From NCBI GenBank assembly GCA_046727855.1, contig JBKPDL010000025.1, forward strand, positions 28,691-92,690: a DNA stretch of 64,000 nt. The letters run 5' to 3'. The notes under the pieces were generated by a model. The model did no database searches. It had not been told where the DNA came from and was given only the letters and a program-made list of their open reading frames with translations. Shown piece by piece: positions 42,390 through 50,888 of this stretch (position 1 is the stretch's first letter; every line of letters begins with the position of its first letter). The DNA comes from DASPWV01 sp046727855 (GTDB lineage: Bacteria > Acidobacteriota > Vicinamibacteria > Vicinamibacterales > UBA2999). The position numbers and the translations under genes are program-made.

Positions 42390-43223
42390 CTACCACACTG
42401 CAATCAGCCGCACCGGTCCGCCCGTTGCGCCCTTGACCTTGGTCGCTCCCACGAACACCGTCGCGCCCGAAGGAGGCACTTCCGACAAGTTGGCGACCAG
42501 CTCTACGCCCCACTTCCCCGTCGCGAGCCATGTTTTGTGAGCGGCGTACTTGGTGTCGAGTCCGGGGTCGAGGGAGAGCGTGTCCACTCCGATGCCCGCC
42601 ACGTCGCGTGAGCGGGCAAGGAATGTCGCGGCCTCCGCCGAGAATCCCGGAAAGTGCATGGCGCCTGAGGCATCTGGGTTGACGAACGCCTTGGCGTTCG
42701 CAATTCGCGCGGCCCATCCAGATGTCATGAACACGCCAGCCTGCTTGGGGATGCGGCCATGGCGCTGCTCCCATGCTTCGATATCTGCTACCGTCAGCGA
42801 CGTGTCCGCATTCGAAGCGGCACGCGTGGACACATCAATGACCACCAGTGGCACCACCAGGTTCGTCACGGGCAGTTGCTCGAGCGAGAGGGCGCCATCG
42901 AAAAAATGGTTGGGCGCATCGATCTGCGTGCCGAGGTGTTCGTGGATCTCCCAGCGATACGCGGCAACACCGTTCTTGGAAACCGTCGCGATTAGTGTCT
43001 TCTTGAACGGGAATGTAATGCCTGGCACGGGGATGTACGGCGTCTCTTCGCTCAACGTGTGTGTCAGATCAACGACATGCTCGAAGCGACGAGCATCTAT
43101 GTCGGTTAGTGCGCGCGCAGACGGTGCTTGCATGCACGCGACTGCTGATGAAAGGGCCAACAGCAGAAGCGCGAGTTTTGCCGTCGTTGGGGTGCTGTAA
43201 CGTATGTGCTGACTCATCATCAT
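42390..43223 (-). CDS. Secreted cyclase-family hydrolase (kynurenine formamidase-like)
   Basis: Start at the first of three ATGs, 43223, with GAGG upstream. 277 residues; signal peptide LALLLLALSSAVACM with a possible lipobox Cys. Metal motif HLGTQIDAPNHFFDG (HxGTxxDxPxH) is the cyclase-family signature; VDLTHTLSEETPYIP precedes it. Hydrolyses an amide or ester bond in the periplasm; substrate unknown. Divergent from an HxlR regulator. Confidence 0.85.
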   Translation of the reverse strand: MMMSQHIRYSTPTTAKLALLLLALSSAVACMQAPSARALTDIDARRFEHVVDLTHTLSEETPYIPVPGITFPFKKTLIATVSKNGVAAYRWEIHEHLGTQIDAPNHFFDGALSLEQLPVTNLVVPLVVIDVSTRAASNADTSLTVADIEAWEQRHGRIPKQAGVFMTSGWAARIANAKAFVNPDASGAMHFPGFSAEAATFLARSRDVAGIGVDTLSLDPGLDTKYAAHKTWLATGKWGVELVANLSEVPPSGATVFVGATKVKGATGGPVRLIAVW

Positions 43224-43274
43224 GACGTTAACCTCATCTCGCTTGGTATCGTAGGCGCCTGAGAGCGATGCTTT

Positions 43275-43296
43275 CAACGCACGCAAAGGTGCGTTG
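43275..43296. promoter_or_regulatory. Inverted repeat CAACGCAC/GTGCGTTG, likely HxlR operator
   Basis: Perfect 8-bp arms (43275-43282 and 43289-43296) with a 6-base spacer, in the 96-bp gap between the divergent cyclase and HxlR genes. Confidence 0.5.
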
Positions 43297-43319
43297 GTTA
43301 CCGAAAGGAGCGCGCAGCA

Positions 43320-43670
43320 ATGCCGCGCCGTCGCGACAACCAGTACTCGTGTCCGGTTGAACTGACGCTCGATGTCGTGGGCGGTAAGTGGAAACCGATG
43401 ATTCTGTGGCTGCTCGGTCGGAAGAAGCGACGCTTCAACGATCTGCAAGCGGCCATGCCCGGCATCACACATAAGGTCCTCACTCACCAACTCCGCGAGC
43501 TGCAGCGGGATGGCATCGTGATACGCATCGTCGCGGGTGAGCCCCGCTTGCGAGTCGATTACGCGCTCACCGACTTCGGCGCGACGCTGAGGCCTGTCCT
43601 CGATGGGATGGCGACCTGGGCAAAGCGTCACCATCGGCGGTTTGGCGTGACGATTCTTCCAACGCCATGA
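43320..43670 (+). CDS. HxlR-family transcriptional regulator
   Basis: 116 residues, AAGGAG before the ATG. Begins CPVELTLDVVGGKWKPMILW, then FNDLQAAMPGITHKVLTHQL and the wing RIVAGEPRLRVDYALTDFG, the HxlR winged helix. No sensory domain; several relatives sense electrophiles through a Cys, and Cys in YSCPVEL fits the conserved position. Likely controls the divergent cyclase operon. Confidence 0.9.
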   Translation: MPRRRDNQYSCPVELTLDVVGGKWKPMILWLLGRKKRRFNDLQAAMPGITHKVLTHQLRELQRDGIVIRIVAGEPRLRVDYALTDFGATLRPVLDGMATWAKRHHRRFGVTILPTP

Positions 43671-43732
43671 CGATTGCAGGCTGGGCTCCGACAATCAGGC
43701 CCATGTCAGATTACGAGGAGGCCACACAGAAG

Positions 43733-43764
43733 GCGTGAAAGTTCTGTTGAATCTCCGTTGGGAT
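43733..43764 (+). repeat. 32-bp dispersed repeat, copy 2
   Basis: Matches 30313-30344 at 31 of 32 positions. It lies downstream of the HxlR gene in a stretch with no other feature up to the FN3-like fragment. Confidence 0.7.
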
Positions 43765-43884
43765 GCACGTGAACGCGGTTGATGGCGTGCGCGTAATGGC
43801 GAGCGGACACCGTTGAGGTGCGCAGACCCTAGCCGCACGCGACGCTGACTCTGTGAGTGACGATCATTGCAGCGGGGGCGCTCA

Positions 43885-44338
43885 CTATCTGGTGCTGAAC
43901 CCGCAGGACGCGGATGTCTTGTTGCCTCCTGCCGCGACGGACTTCATCTCGATCTCGTACTCCAGCCCCTGCGCGAGAAAGCCATCCGGGATCACGAAAC
44001 TCGTGGAGTCCGGGTTGCGGGTGATCCTGAGATTGGCTCCCGTGTCGTCTTGCTCGATGATGATCTCGTACCCTCCGTCGGCGCCGGCAACCGTGTGCCA
44101 CGCTATTGTGACGGGAGCGTTGGGATCGACCGCTTCGTTACATGGGCTGAAGTTGAAGAAGTCGGGCGCGGCCACCACGTCGTGTGTGAGCCTGACCCTG
44201 CCGACCAATGGCGCGCCGTTCACGTCCAGGCCCGAGAACAGGTAGCGTCCCTTGGGGTACGCGCGCCGGACCTCCTCCACGGAGGGTTCGTCGCTCTCGC
44301 GCTGCCTGACTTCCAAATAAACGGAATGGCCGAATCTG
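43885..44338 (-). pseudogene. 5'-truncated FN3-like repeat protein
   Basis: The readable part begins with RGRRFGHSVYLEVRQRE and ends SFVIPDGFLAQGLEYEIEMK then CGFSTR. Segments YLFSGLDVNGAPLVGRVRLT and VDPNAPVTIAWHTVAGADG are typical of an Acidobacterial fibronectin-type-III-like family. Above about 44340 the frame enters the antisense shadow of the MocR gene, so the original N-terminus and signal peptide are missing. A shorter copy lies at 37318-37566. Confidence 0.6.
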
Positions 44339-44357
44339 CGGCCTCTTTTGTCAGTCG

Positions 44358-45833
44358 TCAGGCTTCGATGCGGACCGCAGCTGTCGCGAGTCGCCTCGCC
44401 GCCTCGCGCAGCTCGTGATCGTTCAGGCAGGCAAACCCGAGCCGTGCATTTGACACGGCAGTCGCGTTCATCGTGAAGGCAGCGCCGGCATCGAACGCCA
44501 CGCCAGCCCCTCGCGCCGCCTGCATCCAGCGCGTCATCGTACGTGCATCGCGCGTCCGCACCCAGAGGGCTGTGCCGCCGGACGGCTGCCGGAACGTCAA
44601 GAAGTGGTCCAGCTGCGTGCGGAGCGCGGCGGCCAACGTCTCCAGACGGGCGCGATAGATTCGCCGCATCTTGCGGACGTGTCGCTGAATCAGCCCATCC
44701 TCGAACAGTTCGGCGACGGCGCATTCGAGCACCGGATCGCCCTGCAAATCGGCGAACGAGCGATACGCGACCAGCCGCTCGATCAAGTCACCGGGTGCCA
44801 CGATAAACCCAAGCCGCAGCCCCGGAGCAAGGACCTTCGACAACGTCCCGATGTAGATGACGAGGCCGGCAGCATCGGCGCTCGCCAGCGGCAATACCGG
44901 GCGACCGCTGTAATGAAACTCGTGATCGTAGTCGTCTTCGATGATCGCGAAGCGTTCCTGTGCCGCTAACTGCAGAAGCGCGAGCCGACGCGGCGCTGTC
45001 AGCGTCACCGTAGTCGGATACTGATGATGCGGGGTGACGTACACCGCTCGGATCGGCCGCCGCGCGATCGCCCGTTGGAGCGCCAATACGTCCAACCCGT
45101 GTTCATCCACTCGCACCGGGACGATCTCGGCTCCCGCGATCCTGAACGCCTCCCACGCGGGCCGATATCCGGGATGCTCGACCGCGATTGCATCAGCCGG
45201 ACGAATCAGCGCTCGCGCCACTAGCGCGAGCGCCATCTGACTACCGCGCGTGACGAGGACGGAGCTCGGATCGACGGCGAGACCGCGCGTCGCGGAGAGC
45301 ATCGCTGCCAGCGCTTCACGAAGCCGTGGGACACCGGCTGGATCACTGTAGGAGACCAATGCCGGTCCGAACCTGTGGAGCACGCGGCGATATGCGCGTC
45401 CGATCAGATCAGCAGGCACGAGCCGCACATCCGGTCGTGTGCCTGACATCAGAATCGTTCCCGTGGGAACCACTCGCGGCAGCTCGGGAGGCGGCGAGGG
45501 GCCGATCGCAAGCGCAAATTGAGAGGCGGGACGGCGACGAATTCGCGCAGCTCGCGCCGACCGCCTTAGCGGCTGCTCAGGCAGGTGGGCGACAAATACG
45601 CCAGACGCGCGCCTGCTGATCAGCCAACCCTCGGCCACCAGCTCGTCGATGGCGGCGACCACTGTCTGGCGATGGACCCGCAGCGTGCGCGCGAGCGTTC
45701 GCGAGCCCGGAAGCCGGTCGCCGGGATGCAGCCGCCCTCGCTGGATCTCGACGGTGAGCGCCCGCGCGATCTGCCGCACGAACGACATGCCGTGCGAGCG
45801 ATCGACCTCGAATGCGAACTCCCAGCGCGCCAT
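44358..45833 (-). CDS. MocR-family regulator (GntR HTH plus aminotransferase-like domain)
   Basis: Start at ATG 45833 with GAGGG upstream. 491 residues. N-terminal GntR winged helix (LTVEIQRGRLHPGDRLPGSR, TLARTLRVHRQTVVAAIDEL) and a fold-type I aminotransferase domain; PLP-binding Lys in YIGTLSKVLAPGLRLGF and the FAIIEDDYDHEFHYSGRPV segment. MocR proteins bind PLP adducts as effectors. It is divergent from the NIPSNAP gene with direct repeats between them. Confidence 0.92.
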   Translation of the reverse strand: MARWEFAFEVDRSHGMSFVRQIARALTVEIQRGRLHPGDRLPGSRTLARTLRVHRQTVVAAIDELVAEGWLISRRASGVFVAHLPEQPLRRSARAARIRRRPASQFALAIGPSPPPELPRVVPTGTILMSGTRPDVRLVPADLIGRAYRRVLHRFGPALVSYSDPAGVPRLREALAAMLSATRGLAVDPSSVLVTRGSQMALALVARALIRPADAIAVEHPGYRPAWEAFRIAGAEIVPVRVDEHGLDVLALQRAIARRPIRAVYVTPHHQYPTTVTLTAPRRLALLQLAAQERFAIIEDDYDHEFHYSGRPVLPLASADAAGLVIYIGTLSKVLAPGLRLGFIVAPGDLIERLVAYRSFADLQGDPVLECAVAELFEDGLIQRHVRKMRRIYRARLETLAAALRTQLDHFLTFRQPSGGTALWVRTRDARTMTRWMQAARGAGVAFDAGAAFTMNATAVSNARLGFACLNDHELREAARRLATAAVRIEA

Positions 45834-45902
45834 GCGCGTTCCCTCAGTGGCTTGAAACTGGTCCAGCAAGAATATCCGATTCCGCTCACTTGGATAGGCC
45901 AT

Positions 45903-45934
45903 CTGGCCCATCGGACTTTTCGGAACTGGCCCAT
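45903..45934. promoter_or_regulatory. CTGGCCCAT direct repeats, likely MocR site
   Basis: CTGGCCCAT occurs at 45903-45911 and 45926-45934, 23 bp apart, in the divergent gap between the MocR and NIPSNAP genes. PdxR/MocR proteins commonly bind spaced direct repeats. Confidence 0.45.
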
Positions 45935-45969
45935 GACTCCTTACATCGTTCTCACCTACGGTGGAAGCC

Positions 45970-47211
45970 ATGCGATGGATGCTCCTTTTGCTCGCGTGTC
46001 TGACGGGAATGACGATGAGTCCAATCGGTCCACCAGAAGCGGCCTGCTGTCCGGTGCTCGAACTGCGGCAGTACACCCTCAAACCGGATCAGCGCGAAGT
46101 CCTGATCGACCTCTTCGAGCGCCATTTCATCGAGTCGCAGGAAGCAGTGGGCATGACGCTCGTCGGGCAGTTTCGCGATCGGCGTCGCGCGGATCGCTTC
46201 GTGTGGTTGCGCGGCTTCTCGAACATGGAAAGCCGCCATAAGGCACTCGAGGCGTTCTATGGCGGTCCGGTCTGGGCGGCTCACAAAACCGAGGCGAACA
46301 ACACGATGGAGGATTCCAGTGACGTGTTGCTCCTCAGGCCTGCTCGGCCAGAGCTCGCGTTTCGCATTGCTGCGCCCTCGGGAACATCGTCGCACGACCG
46401 TGGGCCTTCAACCGTGCTAGCGGGAATCTATCAAACGCTCCGACCGGCCGACGCCGAGCTCATCACGCGATTCGAGCAGCAGATCGCGCCGATTCTGCAA
46501 GCGAATCGTGTGAAGGTCGAAGGAGTGTTCGTGACCGAATCCGCGCGCAACACCTTCACGAGACTGCCTGTGCGCGAGGGTGAGCACGTGCTGGTGTGGT
46601 TTGGAGTGGTGCAAGACCCTGGAAGTTCGCCGGAATGGATCGACCGGCTTGCCAGTATGACGGCTCTGGACAATCGGCCCGTATCGTTGCTGCGGTTGGA
46701 GCCTACGCCACGTTCGAGCCTGGGCGATGGTTCCAAAGCCGCACGCGCGACGAAGCATGACTTCGATTTCCTGTTTGGGTCGTGGAATATCCAGAACCGG
46801 TATCTCAAGGGTCGGTTGCGTCAGTCGAGCGAGTGGACGGAGTTCGCCGCCCAGTCGCAGGTCGAGCCGCTGCTGGACGGTTTTGGCCATCTCGATCGTT
46901 ATAGCGCCGTCCGCGACGGCTCGCCGTTCGAGGGCATCACGCTGCGGCTGTTCGATCCCACGACAGGTGAGTGGTCGATCCACTGGGCCGATACCGGGCG
47001 CGCGCGAACCCTACTGCCGCCGATGGTGGGGAGATTCATCGGTGGGGTGGGCGAGTTTTTTGGCGACGAAACAGTGGACGGCAAAAAGGTGCGCTGCCGG
47101 TTCCTCTGGACGCGACCCACGGCCAACTCCGCTCAGTGGGAGCAGGCTTTCTCGGAGGATGGCGGGAAGACGTGGGAAACGAACTGGATCATGACGTTCA
47201 CGCGACCATGA
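45970..47211 (+). CDS. NIPSNAP-domain protein with C-terminal DUF1579-like beta domain
   Basis: Start at ATG 45970 (GTG 45961 possible). 413 residues with a hydrophobic leader (MLLLLACLTGMTM). ABM-like NIPSNAP domain: VLELRQYTLKPDQREVLIDL, FVWLRGFSNMESRHKALEAF, a second such half about 140-240 (GIYQTLRPADAELITRFEQQ), then HDFDFLFGSWNIQNRYLKGR and LDGFGHLDRYS, a calycin-like domain. Fusion of three modules is unusual in length. Probably under control of the divergent MocR. Confidence 0.82.
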   Translation: MRWMLLLLACLTGMTMSPIGPPEAACCPVLELRQYTLKPDQREVLIDLFERHFIESQEAVGMTLVGQFRDRRRADRFVWLRGFSNMESRHKALEAFYGGPVWAAHKTEANNTMEDSSDVLLLRPARPELAFRIAAPSGTSSHDRGPSTVLAGIYQTLRPADAELITRFEQQIAPILQANRVKVEGVFVTESARNTFTRLPVREGEHVLVWFGVVQDPGSSPEWIDRLASMTALDNRPVSLLRLEPTPRSSLGDGSKAARATKHDFDFLFGSWNIQNRYLKGRLRQSSEWTEFAAQSQVEPLLDGFGHLDRYSAVRDGSPFEGITLRLFDPTTGEWSIHWADTGRARTLLPPMVGRFIGGVGEFFGDETVDGKKVRCRFLWTRPTANSAQWEQAFSEDGGKTWETNWIMTFTRP

Positions 47212-47290
47212 TGGTGCGCCGGTCTATCGATCGCAGCGCGCGCAGCACTTGCTTCGCGCCGAACCTTCTTGGCAAAAACCCAAAGTTTGT

Positions 47291-47797
47291 TTAAGAACTT
47301 TTGCGCGGACTCTCTCGATCGAGCAGCTCGCGAAGCAGTTGCAAGCCCTTCGCGATTGCGCGGCGCTGTTCCGGCGTGGCCGCTGCTAACGCTGTAGCCA
47401 GGCGAGCGGCGGGTCCCGCCTCGAGCTCTCTTACATACCGCGTCACCTTGTCGGTGACCACAATGCGCGTGCGGCGCTTGTCGGTGGCGTCAGGGTTGCG
47501 CTGGAGCAGGCCCCGCGCCGCAAGCCTGTCGACGATTCCGGACGCGGTGCTATGGCTCATGCCCAGCGTCCGACTGAGCTCGGTCAACATCATCGGTCCC
47601 CGACTGACGAGGGAGGCCATCAACGTGACCTGAGGTCCGGTGAGGCCGCTTTCCTCGGCTTCTGCGAACGGGTTGCGGAAGAGATCGCGCCAGAGAGCCC
47701 TGATGTGCGCAAGCGTGCCCTCCGTCTCGCGCATCAACGCCGGATCGCGACGTGCGAGCGACGCGCGTTTCTGTCGTCGTTTAGGTGCGGTTGACAC
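47291..47797 (-). CDS. MarR-family transcriptional regulator
   Basis: Start at GTG 47797 (168 aa); an inner ATG at 47734 would give 147. Winged helix: LTGPQVTLMASLVSRGPMML, LSRTLGMSHSTASGIVDRLA, wing RNPDATDKRRTRIVVTDKV. Divergent from a secreted hypothetical gene with a 26-bp perfect palindrome in the gap, almost certainly its operator. Ligand unknown. Confidence 0.88.
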   Translation of the reverse strand: MSTAPKRRQKRASLARRDPALMRETEGTLAHIRALWRDLFRNPFAEAEESGLTGPQVTLMASLVSRGPMMLTELSRTLGMSHSTASGIVDRLAARGLLQRNPDATDKRRTRIVVTDKVTRYVRELEAGPAARLATALAAATPEQRRAIAKGLQLLRELLDRESPRKSS

Positions 47798-47821
47798 TCT
47801 CGAGCACGAAGCGTAACATGC

Positions 47822-47847
47822 GTCGTGTACGACGCGTCGTACACGAC
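47822..47847. promoter_or_regulatory. 26-bp perfect palindrome, MarR operator
   Basis: Every base from 47822 to 47834 pairs with 47847 to 47835. Each half holds TCGTGTACGA, which is itself close to palindromic. It lies 25 bp beyond the marR-like start and 53 bp before the divergent gene. Confidence 0.75.
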
Positions 47848-47899
47848 ATAATGCTCGCGGGCGACGCAATGTCTCTTCGTTCAGGGAAGGAGAGCCGAA

Positions 47900-48568
47900 A
47901 TGAAGCGCCTGATCATGATGCTGATAATCGTTCCAGGCCTGACCTGGAGCGCAGCGGCGGACAGTCAATCAAGTCAAGCCAGTGGGTCTCACGCTGACCA
48001 CTCGCAGCAGCCCAACACGCCGATGGCCTCGAGAGATTCTCATGCGCACGGCCCAGTGGTGCCCGCGATCAGCTATGCCGAGCTGCAGCACACCGCCGAA
48101 CAGCTGGCTGTTGCCCGCAAGGCGACCGCGAAATATCAGGACGTTCGCGCGGCTGAGGCGGACGGATACCATGCCATTGGTCCCAACGAGCCCGGCATGG
48201 GCATTCACTACGTGCGGCAGGGCGCCTCGAGGCCGTTTTCCATCGAGGAGCCGCCCATTCTCCTCTATGAAAGAGATCCGGCGACCGCGAGCCTGCGACT
48301 CGTTGGGGTGAGCTATCTCGTGGTGGCGCCGAGCGGGGCGGATGGACAGCCGGCGACGTCGCCGTTTCCGAAGGCGTTGGTAAGCTGGCACAAACACAAC
48401 AACATCTGTGTGCTGCCGGACAATAGTGCGTCTGTCGAGCTGACGAACGCGCAGTGCACGGAGCGTGGCGGTCGCTTCACGGCGGAAACCAGCTGGATGG
48501 TGCACGCGTGGATTTGGAAGGACAGCCCCACGGGCATCTTCAGTCCGACAAACGCCTCTGTGAAGTAG
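47900..48568 (+). CDS. Secreted hypothetical protein of an uncharacterised family
   Basis: 222 residues, AAGGAG upstream. Signal peptide RLIMMLIIVPGLTWSAAA, a His-rich lead, then a helix with ARKATAKYQDVRAAEADGYH and the blocks GMGIHYVRQG, PILLYERDPATASLRLVGVS. This pattern occurs in uncharacterised secreted proteins. Two Cys (NNICVLP, AQCTERGG) may form a disulfide. Target of the MarR regulator by position. No function known. Confidence 0.65.
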   Translation: MKRLIMMLIIVPGLTWSAAADSQSSQASGSHADHSQQPNTPMASRDSHAHGPVVPAISYAELQHTAEQLAVARKATAKYQDVRAAEADGYHAIGPNEPGMGIHYVRQGASRPFSIEEPPILLYERDPATASLRLVGVSYLVVAPSGADGQPATSPFPKALVSWHKHNNICVLPDNSASVELTNAQCTERGGRFTAETSWMVHAWIWKDSPTGIFSPTNASVK

Positions 48569-48663
48569 CGTCGGAGCACCCAAGCGGAGAGCACGTCAGG
48601 AATACGATGCCATTCGGGTTCGTCTGACGCGCTGTTTGCACGAGATGTGAGACTGGCGGTCCA

Positions 48664-49584
48664 TCAATCGGAGGATCCGGCCCCGGCCATCACAGTTTCG
48701 AGCAGCTTGACAAGCCGCGCGCCACACGAGCGATCGGGATCGAGTCCGGGGTCGTAAATCGTGAGCTCCAGTCCGAGCGCCTGCGGGTGATGGACCAGCG
48801 GCGCGAGAAGATCGACGATCTCATTCGCGGTGGGACCACCCGGCTCAGGCGAGTCGACAGCCGGCATGTCAATTGGGTTGAGCGCATCCGCATCCAGATG
48901 AATCCAGAATCCTCGCAGCGTCGGCGACGCAAGCCGCGCGAGAACGTCGGCTGCTGCGCCGGCAAAACCGCGTGAGACAAAAACCGAATCAGGAAGATCC
49001 AGGATCTGTGATGCCGCGAGAGCCGCGTGCCCGTACCAGGGCTCCGCCGCATCACGGCGGCCAATCAGCGTCACATCCGCGTCGTTGACGAGTGCGGTGT
49101 CGCCGGCGAGCCGAGCCAGGGGCGTATCTCCACGTCCTACGGCGAGACCCAGGCACATACTCGCCACCGAACCCGTTCGCGATTCTTCCGGCGTTGCAAA
49201 GTCGGCGTGGGCATCGACGTACGCCAGACCCACTGCGCCTCCCGTCGCCCGTCGCGCACCGAGAAGGCCCGCGAGGACGATGCTGCAGTCGCCTCCGAGA
49301 AGCAGCACGAAGCGACCGCCTTCTGCGGCCGATGCGACGCGCTCGCCGAGCGATGCGCAGTAGGCGGCAAGCTCGCGTTCGTTCCGTGCACGACCTGGTG
49401 GACGAACATAGTCCCGATAGGCAGGTGGGGTGACATCACCGAGATCGACCGCGCCCAAACGCTCGCTCAACCCGAGCTCGCGGAGGACGGCGGGGGCGCG
49501 GTCCAAATGTCGCATTTCACCGCTGTTGTAGGGACGGATCCCGATGCTGGATGGTGCTCCAACGATCGCAATCGGGCGGTTCAT
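48664..49584 (-). CDS. Arginase/agmatinase-family ureohydrolase
   Basis: 306 residues. Metal-binding motifs LLLGGDCSIVLAG (GGDH variant with Cys), YVDAHADFATPE (DAHxD) and IHLDADALNPIDMPA (DxDxxDP-like with Ala). The Cys in place of His and Asp-Ala in the third motif differ from canonical arginase, so it may act on another guanidino or formimino substrate. Co-transcribed with the ABM gene 3 bp upstream. Confidence 0.83.
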   Translation of the reverse strand: MNRPIAIVGAPSSIGIRPYNSGEMRHLDRAPAVLRELGLSERLGAVDLGDVTPPAYRDYVRPPGRARNERELAAYCASLGERVASAAEGGRFVLLLGGDCSIVLAGLLGARRATGGAVGLAYVDAHADFATPEESRTGSVASMCLGLAVGRGDTPLARLAGDTALVNDADVTLIGRRDAAEPWYGHAALAASQILDLPDSVFVSRGFAGAAADVLARLASPTLRGFWIHLDADALNPIDMPAVDSPEPGGPTANEIVDLLAPLVHHPQALGLELTIYDPGLDPDRSCGARLVKLLETVMAGAGSSD

Positions 49585-49587
49585 ATA

Positions 49588-49908
49588 TCAGTCCCTTTCC
49601 AAACCCGAGGAGAACACCACCTCGAGATGCTCGACGCGTTCGCCTCGCTCGATCAGGAATCGATCGTCTTCCGGGTAGAACACGGCACGGTCCGGATCGG
49701 GACCGGCGAACGATGCGAGCGCCTCATTCGATTCCCACAGCGTGAGCAGCAGAAACTCGGCGCGGCCGTTGACGCGGCGGCGGAATGCGAAGGCCGCACG
49801 GTTGCCGGGTGTGGCGCGATAGGCGGCGAGGCCGGTGCCCTGCAGGTAGGCCAGGTAGGCGTCCGCATTCTCCGCCGTCGTGACGCCTTTCCAGATCCGG
49901 GCAATCAC
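49588..49908 (-). CDS. ABM-family monooxygenase-like protein
   Basis: 106 residues from GTG 49908 with AAGGAG upstream. Begins MIARIWKGVTTAENADAYLA and has AEFLLLTLWESNEALASFAG; close relative of the protein at 18540-18848. First gene of a two-gene operon with the arginase-like protein, divergent from the CGNR regulator. Confidence 0.83.
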   Translation of the reverse strand: MIARIWKGVTTAENADAYLAYLQGTGLAAYRATPGNRAAFAFRRRVNGRAEFLLLTLWESNEALASFAGPDPDRAVFYPEDDRFLIERGERVEHLEVVFSSGLERD

Positions 49909-49957
49909 AGTGTGCTCCTTGTTCCGCTGCGCCTGCGGCCGTCAGCCGGGAGGCGGT

Positions 49958-50033
49958 GCACCGGTATAACGGCTTTTACAGGTGCATCGTAGCGCGCGCC
50001 ACCCTGCACCTGTCAAGGCTTGAATACCGGTGC
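49958..50033. promoter_or_regulatory. Two nested inverted repeats in a divergent promoter
   Basis: Outer pair GCACCGGTAT (49958-49967) and ATACCGGTGC (50024-50033); inner pair ACAGGTGCA (49978-49986) and TGCACCTGT (50005-50013). They lie between the ABM/arginase operon and the CGNR gene, and probably bind the CGNR regulator. Confidence 0.55.
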
Positions 50034-50034
50034 T

Positions 50035-50697
50035 ATGCTGACCTGGATGCCGAGGTCGCCGCGATCGCTGTCATTCGCGCCGGAGTTGCCGCTGAAGTTC
50101 GTCGGCGGCGATCCCAGCCTCGATCTCGTGAACACCGTCGACTGGACCGCAGCAGGCCTCGCGAACGACCGGCTCGTGGACTTTGCGCGGCTGGTGGAAT
50201 GGGCGGTCGGCTCGGGCGTCATCGGTCGAGCTGGGCGGGCACGACTGCTGGCGATGGCGCGAGATCGTCCGCGTACCGCCCGATCCGCCTACGAGCACGC
50301 GCGATGGGCGCGCTGGGTGCTGCGAGGGTTTTTTGCGTCGATCGCGACCAGAAATGCATCGGCGGCCGCGTTAAAGAACGTCAACCGTCTTCTTCGCGAC
50401 GCCGGGCAACATCTGCGGCTCGCCTATGTGGGACGGGGCCCTGTCGGGGTCGAGTGGCGACCCGATCGTGCCGATGATCTGCACGTCGTCCTTTGGGCGG
50501 TTGCTCGATCGGCTGCGAAACTGCTCGAGTCAGATGTGCTGCGGCTTCGCATGTGTGCCGGTCCGGATTGCGGCTGGATGTACGTCGACCGGAGCAGAAA
50601 TGGGCTTCGCCGCTGGTGTGAGATGCAGACGTGCGGCACGTTGGCGAAGTCGCGGCGGCGGGCGGCGCGGGTTGCCGCGTCGCGAAAAGGAACGTGA
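50035..50697 (+). CDS. ABATE/CGNR zinc-finger transcriptional regulator
   Basis: 220 residues from ATG 50035. N-terminal ABATE domain (PLKFVGGDPSLDLVNTVDWT) and C-terminal zinc finger MCAGPDCGWMYVDRSRNGLR, then RWCEMQTCGTLAKSRR. The name-giving CGNR is CGTL here, a variant. It likely regulates the divergent ABM/arginase operon through the nested repeats. Effector unknown. Confidence 0.85.
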   Translation: MLTWMPRSPRSLSFAPELPLKFVGGDPSLDLVNTVDWTAAGLANDRLVDFARLVEWAVGSGVIGRAGRARLLAMARDRPRTARSAYEHARWARWVLRGFFASIATRNASAAALKNVNRLLRDAGQHLRLAYVGRGPVGVEWRPDRADDLHVVLWAVARSAAKLLESDVLRLRMCAGPDCGWMYVDRSRNGLRRWCEMQTCGTLAKSRRRAARVAASRKGT

Positions 50698-50888
50698 ACT
50701 ATTTTCGCCCCTCACTTTGCTGGGCATTCGCCTCGCAGCTCAGCTCGATTGTTACGACCTGTCGATTTCGCCGTACCGCGTTCGACCAATTGATAGGGGC
50801 TGGCTTTTCAAACCGGCCAAGAATCGAACATTTGAGGAGACACGCTCGGCGACGGAAGATTTTGGACGTCAGCGCGCGATCTCAAGGT

